64,000 nt of DNA, from positions 3,673,352 through 3,737,351 of the forward strand of contig OX595988.1 in assembly GCA_951394045.1 (NCBI GenBank), read 5' to 3'. Source of the DNA: Nitzschia sp. DOCU1 (lineage: Eukaryota; Bacillariophyta; Bacillariophyceae; Bacillariales; Bacillariaceae). This document shows positions 44,190 through 54,711 of this stretch, one piece after another. Below the pieces are notes generated by a model, which was not told the origin of the DNA, ran no database searches, and saw only the letters and a list, made by a program, of their open reading frames with translations. A program made the position numbers and the translations under genes. Position 1 is the stretch's first letter. Each line of letters opens with the position of its first letter.

Positions 44190-45545
44190 TCATGGCATGC
44201 TGCTTTTGGTGGTAGGAGTAGTATCCTGCGTCTGTTTCGATACACGTTGTTTCAATGCCGTTTCAATCGCAGACATTACCGACTCAGGAGTGGTTTGATC
44301 ATTGGCGGGTGTAGCCCACGAAAGGTCTAACCGCCGCAGATTACTCGATCCTGGGCTCGCCAGGAAACGATTCAGACTAGACAAGGTCAAGTCCGCAAGA
44401 AACCGAAGCTTCAACTCCTCGATGGCAAGGGCGTCCGTTGATTGCGCTAGCGAATTCATCAATGCGCTGCATTCAATGCCAGTAGCGCTAATGTTGAGCC
44501 GCCGCAGTTGCCGCCGAGATATGATACGTTTCAAAGATGGGATGGATTCATCCGAAATACCTGTCAAAGATAGATTCAACTCCACCAAGTGCTCGAGCCC
44601 CGTGCTAGCATTGGCCAGCGTCTCGAGGCCTGAATCCGTAATCGATTTGCACCACGCTACCCGCAAACACGTAAGATCTGGACAATATTTCTATAAACAG
44701 CAAACATGAGGAAACTGTTAGTCTGAGTGAACCAAAGAGCGGGCATTTCGCACGCAAGTGCTACTTCAACGTACCGCAATGGCCTCGAGTGTTTCATTTC
44801 CAATGCGCTGGGAACCATCCTTATCGACGGCACTGAGATCCAAGTATTGAAGGTGGGTGGGGGCTCCAGCACCGCTACTCAAGAAGGAAGACACGTCAGC
44901 TCCCTCCAAGGAACATCCGCGTAGCGAAAGTTTGTGTAGAGAAGACCGCAGTGGGTACAATGCTTGTAAATGAGCGGGTCCAAACTGGGGACAGTAATCA
45001 AAGTCAAGTTCCTAAGAGATCGTGATAAAGACAGGGGGCGGAACGAGGAAATCGATTGAGAAACTGTGTAGGATATAGAGGAAAGCACAATCACAACGTA
45101 CCTTCAAATTAGGAAACCTCCTGACAATGTACCCCACATCCTTTGCTGTTAATGTCTTGCATCGGCTAATGTCCAGCCGTTCCACCTGCCTGGAAGCAAT
45201 GCCTTGAAACCGCTTGGATACGTTTGACAGCCGGGCCGTCTCAAAGGTATTCAAGAAACCGCTGAAGAGACAGTGCCCCAGGGCATCATCGCACAACGCG
45301 GTGGCAATGGCATCCAATGCTCGTGGTTCACGAACTGCTGGTGCTGGCTCCAGCGGTAGAAACTCGTTGGGGGCAAAGCCATAGATGGTGGTGAAGGAGT
45401 CAACTACTCTGGAAAAGTTGAGCGATTGCTCCCCTTCCTCGGTCCTTTGGATTTTGGAGGGAGGCGCACATCGTTCGTCCGCACGATCTTCCGGCGACCG
45501 GGCTTCAAAGGAGGATCGTTTGCTATTGCTGATATTGCTCATCAT
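44190..45545 (-). CDS. F-box/leucine-rich-repeat-like protein, three exons
   Basis: Exon 1 is 45545-45102, exon 2 is 45011-44775 and exon 3 is 44690-44190. Introns of 90 bp (GTACGT..TTAG) and 84 bp (GTACGT..ATAG) are both phase 0. The product has 393 residues. A polar N-terminus is followed by an F-box-like helix set at about 78-130 (LDAIATALCDDALGHCLF, then ETARLSNVSKRFQGI). LRR-type units come next: VERLDISRCKTLTAKDVGYI, LHKLSLRGCSLEGADV, LQYLDLSAVDK, LTCLRVAWCKSITDSGLETL, LVELNLSLTGISDESI, LRRLNISATGIE and LRRLDLSWATP. The spacing fits the cysteine-containing LRR subfamily common in FBXL proteins. Such proteins select substrates for SCF ubiquitin ligases; the F-box itself is weakly conserved here. 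Confidence 0.8.
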
Positions 45546-47433
45546 TATTTCGCTTCGAGGGTAATCTTACTTCCAGGGAAAAGTGCGTCCAGGCAAGCCG
45601 ACAGAATGATGTTAATGCATGGAGGTCCAAGGACCAGTTCCACGTACTTCCAGAGCACAACAACAAATCGAAAGCCCTTCCGACAATCCCGAGGAAGTGA
45701 TTTTTGTGCACTTCACCGCCTTTGATGTTTGGGAGGTGATGCGATCGGTTTTCGATCGCACCCGCTTCTAAAACGCCTTTTCTACCGTACGTCCACCGGG
45801 GGATCTTTGGTTTCATCTACAGCAATGTTAGTTAAAGCGGCGACAAATCTAGCTTTGACCATGGTCGGAATTATATGTATCTCAACCTTTTCAGAAGTGT
45901 GACGCTGCAGGACGACATTTTGAGCAGCAAATCATTTTATGTCCTTCTTCGTTCCTCAAAATTGACAACCTATGACGCGAATTGACCTTTTTCTAGCTTC
46001 AATGTGATCGTTGCGGTACGACGGCCAGATCTTATCCTTCAGGAATTATCCCACGTTCGGATTTTCAGCTTTACAATTTTCGTCATAGAGAAATGATGAT
46101 TACGCGAGATACAAGGAACTCTAAGAAGAAATGGGCTGAGAAGTAGAACAAGGCTTAAGCGCGTTGTTTGTCCAAGACTTTAATACGAAATCATCCCCCA
46201 AGAGAGGAATAATAGAATCAAACTGTAGGAAGGACACTTCTCCGTTTTTCTGGACTGGTCGGACGTTTGACGCCAATGTGGTGGAACCAATCATAAGCCT
46301 AATCAGACATTTCGGTGCTCCTTTAAGATACGTCATTCTTTACCTCACGTCGTCATTCAAACTGCTAATAACGAGCCAATGGTGGGGATTCCTATGGGGA
46401 ATGACACGGTCCTTGAAGGTGCTCATCCAGATCACCCAGTTTGACGTTGGGCTGGATATTGGGCATACGTCTGCAGTGATGCAAAGAAGAATGCGGAAGT
46501 TTGGACTACCGATTCCTTCGTACTTTTAGGCAGGAGAGTGGACGTATTTGGTTCCTTTGGATGCGACGGAAGGAAATGGTTTCCGGCAAGAGCTCCGCAA
46601 ACAGGACTTCCGCAGGCCATTCATCAACCAAACAACAACCGAGTTGTTTGATTCGCCGTCAGCACCGACAGAACCGGACGGTGCCGCTTTCCCCTCTGCC
46701 GGTGGCGGCAAAGCTCTACTGCTAATCGGTATGATAGCACCTCAAATGCGTGGGCCTGATTGTGATGGGCCGTGTGGGGTCGTCCCGGCCACCCACCCAG
46801 ATCAATACCGGTACTATCTAGTAGTGGAAGTAACACGATACTGATCCTAAGACCAAGGACAATGTATGCAGCAGAGCTTGATCATACGATGCAGACGGAG
46901 CGAAAAATCAGTAAGACTACAAAGTGACCGCTTTCATTGTCCATCTCCCGGCATCGTACGAAGATAAAAGAGGTTGCCGTCCTATCACGGAAGATACCGA
47001 TAGGTTTTGGTAGGTACATGAATACGTCTTGTACCTACCGGTATGCACAGTCTAATTGAGATTCAATTTTGGTGAACCCGTACGCGCACCTGGGGATCGC
47101 TCAGGGCATTATTATATCTCTAAAATAGCGACATTCGATAATTTTTTAGATAGGGATGTCGGAGTGTCGCCTCGAATTGTATAAATGACTCTGATTCGCC
47201 AGCACATGCACCCCCACATCACACTATTGCCACTTGCGACACAAGTACAAATTAGCGAGCAAGGCATGCCGACCTCAAGATCACTATTTAGCAACCTCCT
47301 CGCTCGAAGCTCGCCCCATCCTCTATCTCGCTGTCCGCCGCAAAAAGAGAAAGTTGACTCTCTTTGCCTCCCTCTGGATGGCTGAAACTTGAGCTGGAAC
47401 ATCTATTAGCTCCAGCAATTCAAACTTTTCACC
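45546..47433. other. Intergenic, 1.9 kb
   Basis: Divergent spacing between the F-box-like gene and the TPR gene. A protein-like plus-strand frame at 46548-46844 (LVPLDATEGNGFRQELRKQD) follows another at 46390-46529 (FDVGLDIGHTSAVMQRRMRK). They are separated by a stop, with no domain recognised, so they may be a decayed gene. Confidence 0.45.
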
Positions 47434-50157
47434 ATGTACTCGAACCGAATTACGCCGGTCCAACGAATGCGAAATGGGGGTATCGGCCCAAGGCAATCGG
47501 CAACGCAGGGGGTGGGTCCCTCCCCCAAGCGGAGATCACTCTCAGTAGGATCAACTCATCCAAAGATGAACGGAGATTATCAAGTGCTCAAGACGAATGT
47601 TGAGAGGGAACGTACTTCAGTCCGCCAGGCTCGGGTAGCCCTTGCTAATTCATTGGATCAACTCGGGGAACATCACGTGCGACAAAACGAATATGACGAC
47701 GCGATGGATGCATTTACAGAGGCGCTTCGGGAAAAACGAAGTGTTTACTCTCAAATAACATCATCGGCTGCTGGTAATGCTGACCTGGGTCACAGCGTTC
47801 GGTCGCGGAATAGCTCGTTCTCTTCGAGTTTTGTTGGAGGCGAAGACAGCCTTTTGAGCGGGGAACAGTCATCACAAGCACCCGACCTTCAACATGATAA
47901 AGCCATTGATGAGATCGTCAATACGTTACGAAACATGGGAAATGTCCATTCACTTCGTGGAGAACACGACGAAGCCATGCGTTATTTTACAGAAGTGACT
48001 AGTCTTCGAGCCCAAAAGTCAAGTACCATGTCGGTCGAGCCTACTGTAATGTCGTCAGGGTGCGAGACGCGATCTTTGGTCTCAGGCTTCAACGATGATA
48101 CATCGACTCTTATGAGTGAGATCAACGAAGATGTCAAAGCTTTGGATGATCTTTTTCGGTCTATTTCTTTCCGAAACAACCAGGCGACAGGCATTGGTGC
48201 GTCAGACAAGGTCTCAGTTGCCTCGTCTACGGAAAAGCGCAAGTCCAAACAATTCTCCAATGGGGAGACTCAATCACAAAGCTCAAGCCACCATGGAGCC
48301 AATAAACGGCGAAAGAGTAACTCGAGTTCAGCCAGTCGACAAAAGGCTGGAGCATCTACTGGTGGTATTGTTGAGAATGAGCCCTTCAATCGATCGAGCT
48401 CCAATTCCAGCCTTCCGACTTCCGGGAACGAAGTCGCTGAAGCTATTGAAATGTATCGAAGTGTTCTGGATGATTCGTATGTTGGTCCAAGACACGAGCA
48501 ACATAAAGAATTACTGAATTCTCTCTCTCTGCGAGCTGAACTTTTGATTGAACGGCAACGGCAGTCCGAGCATCCTATGTCAGCTGGAGATCCGACAGCA
48601 GCAGCCAGCCCTACCAAAGGAACTGACCTTGAACTGGCCTTGGAGATTTATAATCAAGTGCTGGTTGCTCATGAAGAATCGACCCTTGCCCGGAGGCAGC
48701 ATATTCAACAGCAGCAGAATGGTCCGAATGCAGGTTTCCCTAATCAGGCATCTCAGGCCTCGTCGACTATTATGGAAGATGAAATGGAGGAACAAGCTGC
48801 TGCTTTAGTTGCTTCTACTTTAATCTGCATGGGAAGCATATATTATAAGCTTGGGAACCGAGTTGAGGAGCTGCAAATGTATCGGCAAGCGAAGAGTGTT
48901 TACAAGCGTGCCTTCGGGGAACAGCACGTCTTCGTGGCGGGTACACGCAAAAACATTGGTATGGTTCTGGCGGAAAGAGGAGAGTATGACGAGGCTATGG
49001 AGCAGTTCCACAAGGCCATGCGAATATATTTGTCGGTCAACGAAGGAAGTGATATGAACCGAGACGTGGCCAGCGCTATAAGCTGTATGGGAAACGTCAA
49101 GAACAGAGTGGGAGAGCTCGATGCGGCACTTGAGCAGTACATGGAAGCTCTTCGGATTTACAAGTCATTGCATCAACTCCAACAATCCGATCAAGCACAT
49201 CGCTCGTCGTCTTCTTTGATGGATGCGGAAGCCGATACGTTGCGAGACGTCACATCTACTCTCAAAGTCATTGGAATGGTCCATGCCAAGAAGGGCGACC
49301 TTGATACAGCAATGGAATTTTTTCAAGAAGCGATGTCGCTACTTCGGTCGCCTGGGATCGAGACAACCATGGTTGGACGTGAGACAACAGCGTCGGTGCT
49401 CACTCGCATCGCCAGCATCCACCTCAAGAAAGGCGATCTCGAGAAAGCCATGTCCAACTATCGAGAAGCCTATGATTTGACAGTCCGTAATCGAGGAACT
49501 ACTAACCATCCAGAGGTAGCAGGAATTCTTCATTACATTGGAGGTATCTACCATAAACGAGCTGACTACGACGAGGCGATGGCCTGCTATCAAGAGGCCA
49601 TTCGAATCTACCATGCCACGCTAGGTCCTGGCAACCCCACAGTTGCCGGAACACTAGTCATGGTCGGTAGTATCTATTACAAACGCCGGAACCTGGACAG
49701 TGCAATGATGTTCTATCGTGAAGCCCTCCGCTTGAACAGAGACGCTTATGGCATGCATCATCCCGATGTGGCTCCCATTCTCAAGAGTATTGGTACGATT
49801 CTTACCAAGAAGGGAGAATACTTGGAGGCCTATGATATCTTCCGCGATGTCCTGAGTATCAAGTGTACCGTACATGGTATGGACCACCCTGAAGTCGCAA
49901 GTGCATACAAATCGTTGGGAAATGTTCATTATAAGTTGGGTGATTTGGCGGATGCTGAGCGTCAGTACCGTCATGCCCTCAGCATATACCGACGCACCAA
50001 GGGGGAAGAACACGAAGATACGATTGCCGCCAAGACCACTATTGAGCATTTGCGTTACTGGATGAGGGAGAGGGAGCAACGCCAATTGGAGCAGCGGCAC
50101 TCCAAGAACTCTCCGTCTCGAGGGCGTCGCAACGGGGACGATGAACGCAGCTGCTAA
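47434..50157 (+). CDS. Kinesin-light-chain-like TPR protein
   Basis: A single-exon 907-residue protein. Two isolated TPR-like units lie at about 74-100 (QNEYDDAMDAFTEAL) and 161-192 (RGEHDEAMRYFTEV). A Ser-rich spacer covers about 193-330. Then at least nine TPR units run from about 465 to 885 with the 42-residue spacing of kinesin light chains, for example GGIYHKRADYDEAMACYQEA, GSIYYKRRNLDSAMMFYREA and GNVHYKLGDLADAERQYRHA; the HP motif between units (NHPEVAG, HHPDVAP, DHPEVAS) is typical. The extreme C-terminus is basic. TPR arrays of this type bind peptides or cargo adaptors. Whether it partners with kinesin heavy chain is unknown; diatoms have many similar proteins and the N-terminal coiled-coil of true KLC is not visible. 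Confidence 0.85.
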   Translation: MYSNRITPVQRMRNGGIGPRQSATQGVGPSPKRRSLSVGSTHPKMNGDYQVLKTNVERERTSVRQARVALANSLDQLGEHHVRQNEYDDAMDAFTEALREKRSVYSQITSSAAGNADLGHSVRSRNSSFSSSFVGGEDSLLSGEQSSQAPDLQHDKAIDEIVNTLRNMGNVHSLRGEHDEAMRYFTEVTSLRAQKSSTMSVEPTVMSSGCETRSLVSGFNDDTSTLMSEINEDVKALDDLFRSISFRNNQATGIGASDKVSVASSTEKRKSKQFSNGETQSQSSSHHGANKRRKSNSSSASRQKAGASTGGIVENEPFNRSSSNSSLPTSGNEVAEAIEMYRSVLDDSYVGPRHEQHKELLNSLSLRAELLIERQRQSEHPMSAGDPTAAASPTKGTDLELALEIYNQVLVAHEESTLARRQHIQQQQNGPNAGFPNQASQASSTIMEDEMEEQAAALVASTLICMGSIYYKLGNRVEELQMYRQAKSVYKRAFGEQHVFVAGTRKNIGMVLAERGEYDEAMEQFHKAMRIYLSVNEGSDMNRDVASAISCMGNVKNRVGELDAALEQYMEALRIYKSLHQLQQSDQAHRSSSSLMDAEADTLRDVTSTLKVIGMVHAKKGDLDTAMEFFQEAMSLLRSPGIETTMVGRETTASVLTRIASIHLKKGDLEKAMSNYREAYDLTVRNRGTTNHPEVAGILHYIGGIYHKRADYDEAMACYQEAIRIYHATLGPGNPTVAGTLVMVGSIYYKRRNLDSAMMFYREALRLNRDAYGMHHPDVAPILKSIGTILTKKGEYLEAYDIFRDVLSIKCTVHGMDHPEVASAYKSLGNVHYKLGDLADAERQYRHALSIYRRTKGEEHEDTIAAKTTIEHLRYWMREREQRQLEQRHSKNSPSRGRRNGDDERSC

Positions 50158-50777
50158 AGACTGATAAACAATTCTACTAGAAAGAATGATTAATCGATTC
50201 TATTCCATTGCGGAGATACTTGGATCCTATATTTCCAGTGCACAACTATAATGCACAACTTGCCCTTTGCGATCATCGTCACTCGACGCCCGTCATCGCT
50301 ATTGGTGCTGGAACATCATGGTCTGAAAAACCACCATTTGTCCTTTGTTTGCTGTGCGTATCGTGAGGACATGCGATAGAGCCAGCTACTAACCTTTAAA
50401 CTTACAAACTTGCGATATGACGGTTTCTCCCGTAGTGAGCTATTGACAGCTAGACTACAGGGCGACGGTAGCTGCTAGAACTACTACGCGGAAGGAAGTT
50501 GAAATGAGTTTAGTATTGTAGCAGCAAATACTTGAATTCAGCGGCGGCTACAGGCGCGCCAAATTTTCGATGCACATGAACGATTCCGTTTTTTCGCAAA
50601 TAGTGGAGCATAAGCCCCGTGGTTGCGGGTCAGACCGTAATTAGGGGCAGGCATAGCGCGCCGCGCTCCGAGGAATTTTCCGTTCCGTTGAACGGGTGGA
50701 TAATAATACCGTCGCCTAGAGGTGCGGCGAAAATCCCAATCAATCGCTGCTTCATCTCACATTTTGAAACATCCACC
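50158..50777. other. Intergenic 5' of 50778 gene
   Basis: 620 bp, no gene seen. The open frame of the next gene extends into it to 50619, but only from a GTG codon. Confidence 0.6.
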
Positions 50778-51770
50778 ATGGTGCGGCAAACGAATCGAAC
50801 TCAGCTTGATGCCGAGGCAAGCGTGGATCGAAAGATCTTGACAAATCACTACTACGCAACAAGACGGTCCTCGAAACAAAGTCCAACGACCTCAAGTTTT
50901 TATCATGCGAAAGATGCAGCGCGCCTTGCTCAAAAAAGAGAGGGTCACGTCATTATGAGTCTTTCTGATTTGAGTGCGGCTCGAAAAAGGAATCCCACCA
51001 AGAGACGTTTTCTAGCGAGTCTATTTCAAACGCGAGATCGCACAGGTCCCAACAAGAAACGGCAATCGAAAAAGAAGAAGAAACACGACGCCAGCAGCCC
51101 CCGCAAGTTTGCTATGGACCAATACCGCGAAGATGTGGCGAATACAAGAAATAATGAAGGCATTAACCCCGTGCTTGGCGCTTCATCAGATGCGTTGGTT
51201 GATCTTTCATCAGATTCTTCTGATGACACGTCCATGGGGGGACTCCTGCTTTCGCTTCATAATTCCGGAGATTCTGCCGAAGCCCGCCAAGGCGACAACA
51301 ATAGCTTATCCACCGCAGAAGCAGCACAGCTTAGAGAACCCAAGGTCGTTTCTCAAAGTGAGGCTGATTTAATGGAGAAGGATATCCAGGATCCCGTCTC
51401 GTCGTTTTTCTGTTGGCTGTTTGGGTGCCAAGAACCTACAACACGCCCGATTCCCAGCCAACGGCTCAAGCAACCACAATTAGTAGTGTCCCACGATGGC
51501 AAAGACGAGCCTAGTCAAAACCAGGTAAGCACAGAAGGAGCTCATCCTGGACAAGATATCGATGATATGGGGCCGGCCCCGAGTGAAGAGGATGACTATG
51601 ATCGGGATACACCGTATCAATACGAATATGATGATAGGGACACGCCCTACGAAGACATGGAACGAGCGACCCCGTACTACGATGAAGATGACGAGAACAA
51701 TGGAGAGGATGGCGAGGACGACTACAGTGGGACCGAGGATGACTACAGTGAGGAATATAGTGAATACTAG
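50778..51770 (+). CDS. Orphan protein with acidic Tyr-rich repeat tail
   Basis: 330 residues starting at the ATG at 50778, chosen for its context (tccaccATGgtg). The N-terminal 110 residues are basic, ending in a Lys-rich block (KKRQSKKKKKHD) that resembles a nuclear signal. The middle is Ser/Asp-rich. A short Cys/Trp patch (SSFFCWLFGCQ) lies at about 205-215. The C-terminal 70 residues are acidic and repeat RDTPY, RDTPY and RATPY, each followed by Tyr and acidic residues, ending in DDYSGTEDDYSEEYSEY. No known domain was seen. Such tails are seen in histone- or metal-binding proteins, but that is only analogy. Confidence 0.65.
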   Translation: MVRQTNRTQLDAEASVDRKILTNHYYATRRSSKQSPTTSSFYHAKDAARLAQKREGHVIMSLSDLSAARKRNPTKRRFLASLFQTRDRTGPNKKRQSKKKKKHDASSPRKFAMDQYREDVANTRNNEGINPVLGASSDALVDLSSDSSDDTSMGGLLLSLHNSGDSAEARQGDNNSLSTAEAAQLREPKVVSQSEADLMEKDIQDPVSSFFCWLFGCQEPTTRPIPSQRLKQPQLVVSHDGKDEPSQNQVSTEGAHPGQDIDDMGPAPSEEDDYDRDTPYQYEYDDRDTPYEDMERATPYYDEDDENNGEDGEDDYSGTEDDYSEEYSEY

Positions 51771-52021
51771 AGGTAGCAATGCAAACTAGCTTTTGGACGT
51801 ATTTGCGTTTCGTTCTAGCAAAGGTATTTCATGCTATCCTGTTGTCCTAATGAAGCCCCCCATCCCTGAAGTAATGTTAGCCTGATTGCATACTTTTGGC
51901 ATGGTACGAAACTCACTAGAGATTATGGTGTTATCGATGAGTGGGTGAATTTGTCACAGCTCCGTTCGATAATCTTTAAGCCATTTAGTCAATAAATACG
52001 GACACAGTTCTACCTGCACGA

Positions 52022-54040
52022 CTACAATGACTTTATGTCAGTGTCGTCTTCTTCTGTGGCTACTTGATTCAAAGCCGCTTTCAGCTTGGCTTCCATAGCC
52101 TCCCATTCGTCGAGCTGCTGGTTTGGAGATACATGTGGGGCTGCGCAGGAGGATTTGTCTTTGACCTCGTCGTCATCCTCGTCATCGGCTAGGCTAGGTA
52201 ATGGGTCGATTTTGACTGCTGCAGGGGACACAACGGGCTCCTCGTCTGTGCTTCCATCTTTGGATGAGTTGTTCGTGATAGGCCTATCGTCGGTAGAAGA
52301 ATGGCTGCTGGATTTCGTTGGAAGCCGGGTAGTTGCTTTGACTTTTCGAGACGGCGCCCATTTCTTTTCCGACAGAGTCGACTTCTCCATATTCAACGAA
52401 ATTTCCTCTACCACTGCTTTGATGGATGAATCGGGAGCATGGAAGTTTGTAGTAGCTAGCAGCTCCCTAGTAGGAGTTCCCAGCTCTGTCGTGATTGGAG
52501 AATCGGAAACGCTTCGTTGTAATTCACGGGCCACAGCTCGAGCGTACTCGCGTTCATCTGCAACGCTGTCTTTGCACTGTCCCAGCCCAAAAGGTAGCCA
52601 AAATCCTGCGTTTGAGGCTGAGGTACCCTGTGTGAACACCGATACGCTTGGCGCATCATGTCGAACGGCAATTCTCTTGGGTGTCGTGTGAGTAGGAACC
52701 ACTTGGATGACTTCAGGAGGGCCACCAGGATTAGATCTTTTTGCTTTGTTTGATTTGACTTTTGGAGCTAGGATCACGGCAGCCTCGGCTCTAGCAAGCT
52801 TATTCCGCTCTTCCTCCAAGTAGTCTTCTTGCACACAGCAAATCGTTTGAATGCAAATGAACGGCGAGGCCGAGATGGCTTCGAATAGCAGTGCCAAATC
52901 AACAAGATGTTCCCCGCATGTCTTTGCCGATCCTATTTCCTTGGGTATGCGCTGCATTGGATCCCTCATTACTTGGCCTCTTGGAGCGCCAAGTGTACTT
53001 TTTTCGTCAAACATGCTGCCATTGTTTCCCAAAATCATTGTCAGGAGTCGCTGGCGCTGTTCTGGATCTAGTTTGAATTCGTTGGCAGCATCTTCGATAG
53101 CCTTTTTACGTCGAAAGTGCAGACGAGGCCACCTCTGCGTGGATACCATCTTGGGCGTGGGCTGAAACGCAGAAGTTGACGAACCAGCCACTTTGGAAGG
53201 GAGTCGGGGCGGTGTTTCATTCCCCTTTAGTGGTGGTGGAGAATCCTTTTCAGAAGTCCCATGGACCTCAGACGCCCTCGGGAGCGAACGAGAGCGCTTC
53301 CGGAGCTCCAATTTTCTAGTACCTGGTTCTGACACGACGCCATGTTGAGAAGAAATTCGTTTCTCCCCACCCGACGACGGACCCCGAGACGGCTGTTCGT
53401 CATCGAGAGGCATAGGGCATTTTCTGGAGCCTGATTTTGCCGACTTGGAGCTGGATCGTTTTCCCTGATCCGATAATTTGAGTGGGGGGTGGTCCAGACT
53501 TCTGGTTCTCTTATGGTGATAGTAATTGTCGGTACTAGAATCGGGGGTGACTGCTGACTTGTTTGTGCCGCTCGACTGACAACTTCTTCCGTTGGCAATT
53601 TCATAATAGGATTTCGTATAACTGCGGGATCGACTAGTGGGCCGCTCACGACTATGGCTTCTTTGTCTTGATCGCGATCTACTCTTCCGACTACGACTTG
53701 CAGTTGATCCACCGATGTTACGGTCAACACTTTTGGAGCGCCGTCCGCCGCCTGATTGACTAACTACCGACCCCCCCAATCTTTCATACCACTTGGCATC
53801 ACCACCTTGTCGCTTTTCAGATCTAGATCTAGACCGACTTCTTCTCGAACTGGAATCTTCTCTTCGTTCAACAGATCGACTTCTACGGGAAGAATCAGCA
53901 GATGGAGTCAAGCCTCGTCCTCTCCATGACAAGGCCGATGAACCCCCCGGATCATGTCGTTTGGAAGTGGTCGACGCGACAACGGACGACGTTCGATCAT
54001 GCTGATTTCCAAGTCTTCTCAAGCGTCGAAAAGGCTTCAT
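52022..54040 (-). CDS. RS-rich disordered orphan protein
   Basis: A single-exon 672-residue protein opening MKPFRRLRRLGNQ. Residues 40-270 are extremely rich in Arg and Ser (RRSRSRSRSEKR, SRSRQRSHSRERPTSRSRSY), resembling RS domains of splicing-related proteins, but no RNA-recognition motif follows. An ordered patch lies at about 306-400: RWPRLHFRRKKAIEDAANEF ... EQRQRLLTMILGNNG ... GEHLVDLALLFEAISASPFI. The C-terminal third is acidic and Ser-rich and ends in a helical stretch (LDEWEAMEAKLKAALNQVAT). Location in the nucleus is an inference from the RS tract. Function unknown. Confidence 0.7.
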   Translation of the reverse strand: MKPFRRLRRLGNQHDRTSSVVASTTSKRHDPGGSSALSWRGRGLTPSADSSRRSRSVERREDSSSRRSRSRSRSEKRQGGDAKWYERLGGSVVSQSGGGRRSKSVDRNIGGSTASRSRKSRSRSRQRSHSRERPTSRSRSYTKSYYEIANGRSCQSSGTNKSAVTPDSSTDNYYHHKRTRSLDHPPLKLSDQGKRSSSKSAKSGSRKCPMPLDDEQPSRGPSSGGEKRISSQHGVVSEPGTRKLELRKRSRSLPRASEVHGTSEKDSPPPLKGNETPPRLPSKVAGSSTSAFQPTPKMVSTQRWPRLHFRRKKAIEDAANEFKLDPEQRQRLLTMILGNNGSMFDEKSTLGAPRGQVMRDPMQRIPKEIGSAKTCGEHLVDLALLFEAISASPFICIQTICCVQEDYLEEERNKLARAEAAVILAPKVKSNKAKRSNPGGPPEVIQVVPTHTTPKRIAVRHDAPSVSVFTQGTSASNAGFWLPFGLGQCKDSVADEREYARAVARELQRSVSDSPITTELGTPTRELLATTNFHAPDSSIKAVVEEISLNMEKSTLSEKKWAPSRKVKATTRLPTKSSSHSSTDDRPITNNSSKDGSTDEEPVVSPAAVKIDPLPSLADDEDDDEVKDKSSCAAPHVSPNQQLDEWEAMEAKLKAALNQVATEEDDTDIKSL

Positions 54041-54711
54041 GGTGATAACAGCGATGTGATAGATGGAGACAAGTCTCCATGGTCATTCTATTGTCTAAAG
54101 CCGCCGAGACGGCTTTTAACGGAAGCTGCTCGCCGCGCGACTCCCTAATTACAATAACGCTCAACGCATCTAAACAATATGATTTACATAGAAAGAAATT
54201 TCTTTTGGAGAAGGTTCTGATGTTCTTGTATATATGCCCCTACTGGCTCTTGCTCGCCCAGACAACAGTCCTCTACTGGTATGTACGTACCATAGAGATG
54301 TACCGATGTCAATCAGTAATGTTGCCACCGTTTGAACGGCATGGAAGCTCTTGGGAGGTTCTCCTTCGAAGCTGTTCATACCGGTGTCCGGTTGAGAGAA
54401 CATCAGATGTTCTGGAATGATAAAAATATAGATATGCCTCTCACTAAGAATGACTTATGGAAAAAGCCCAACCAGCTTACTTGGTGTACACGCTTGAAGA
54501 AGCGCTCTCGTCGTCCCTTCTCTTCTCTCTTCGATTTCACGACCAAGCGGGAAGGCCCAAGCACATTCCCTCTATCAATCGGTTTTGTGCCCACCTACGG
54601 TATGTTGTCAACAGCCGGCACAGAGAAATTCCGCGGGATTGTGGGCTGAGATGTGTGATGGTAGCAACCAAGACAGGAGAGGAGAGGCGACAATGAACAC
54701 AAACAACAACG
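54041..54711. other. Divergent intergenic region, 671 bp
   Basis: Separates the start of the minus-strand RS-rich gene from the plus-strand gene at 54712. No gene called. A second ATG upstream (54693) opens a 26-codon frame overlapping the start of the next gene, possibly an upstream ORF. Confidence 0.5.

Noticed and set aside
46548..46844. 98-codon plus-strand frame with protein-like sequence
   Set aside because: No domain, starts from a non-supported codon, and adjoining frames are stopped; kept only as a remark in the intergenic entry.
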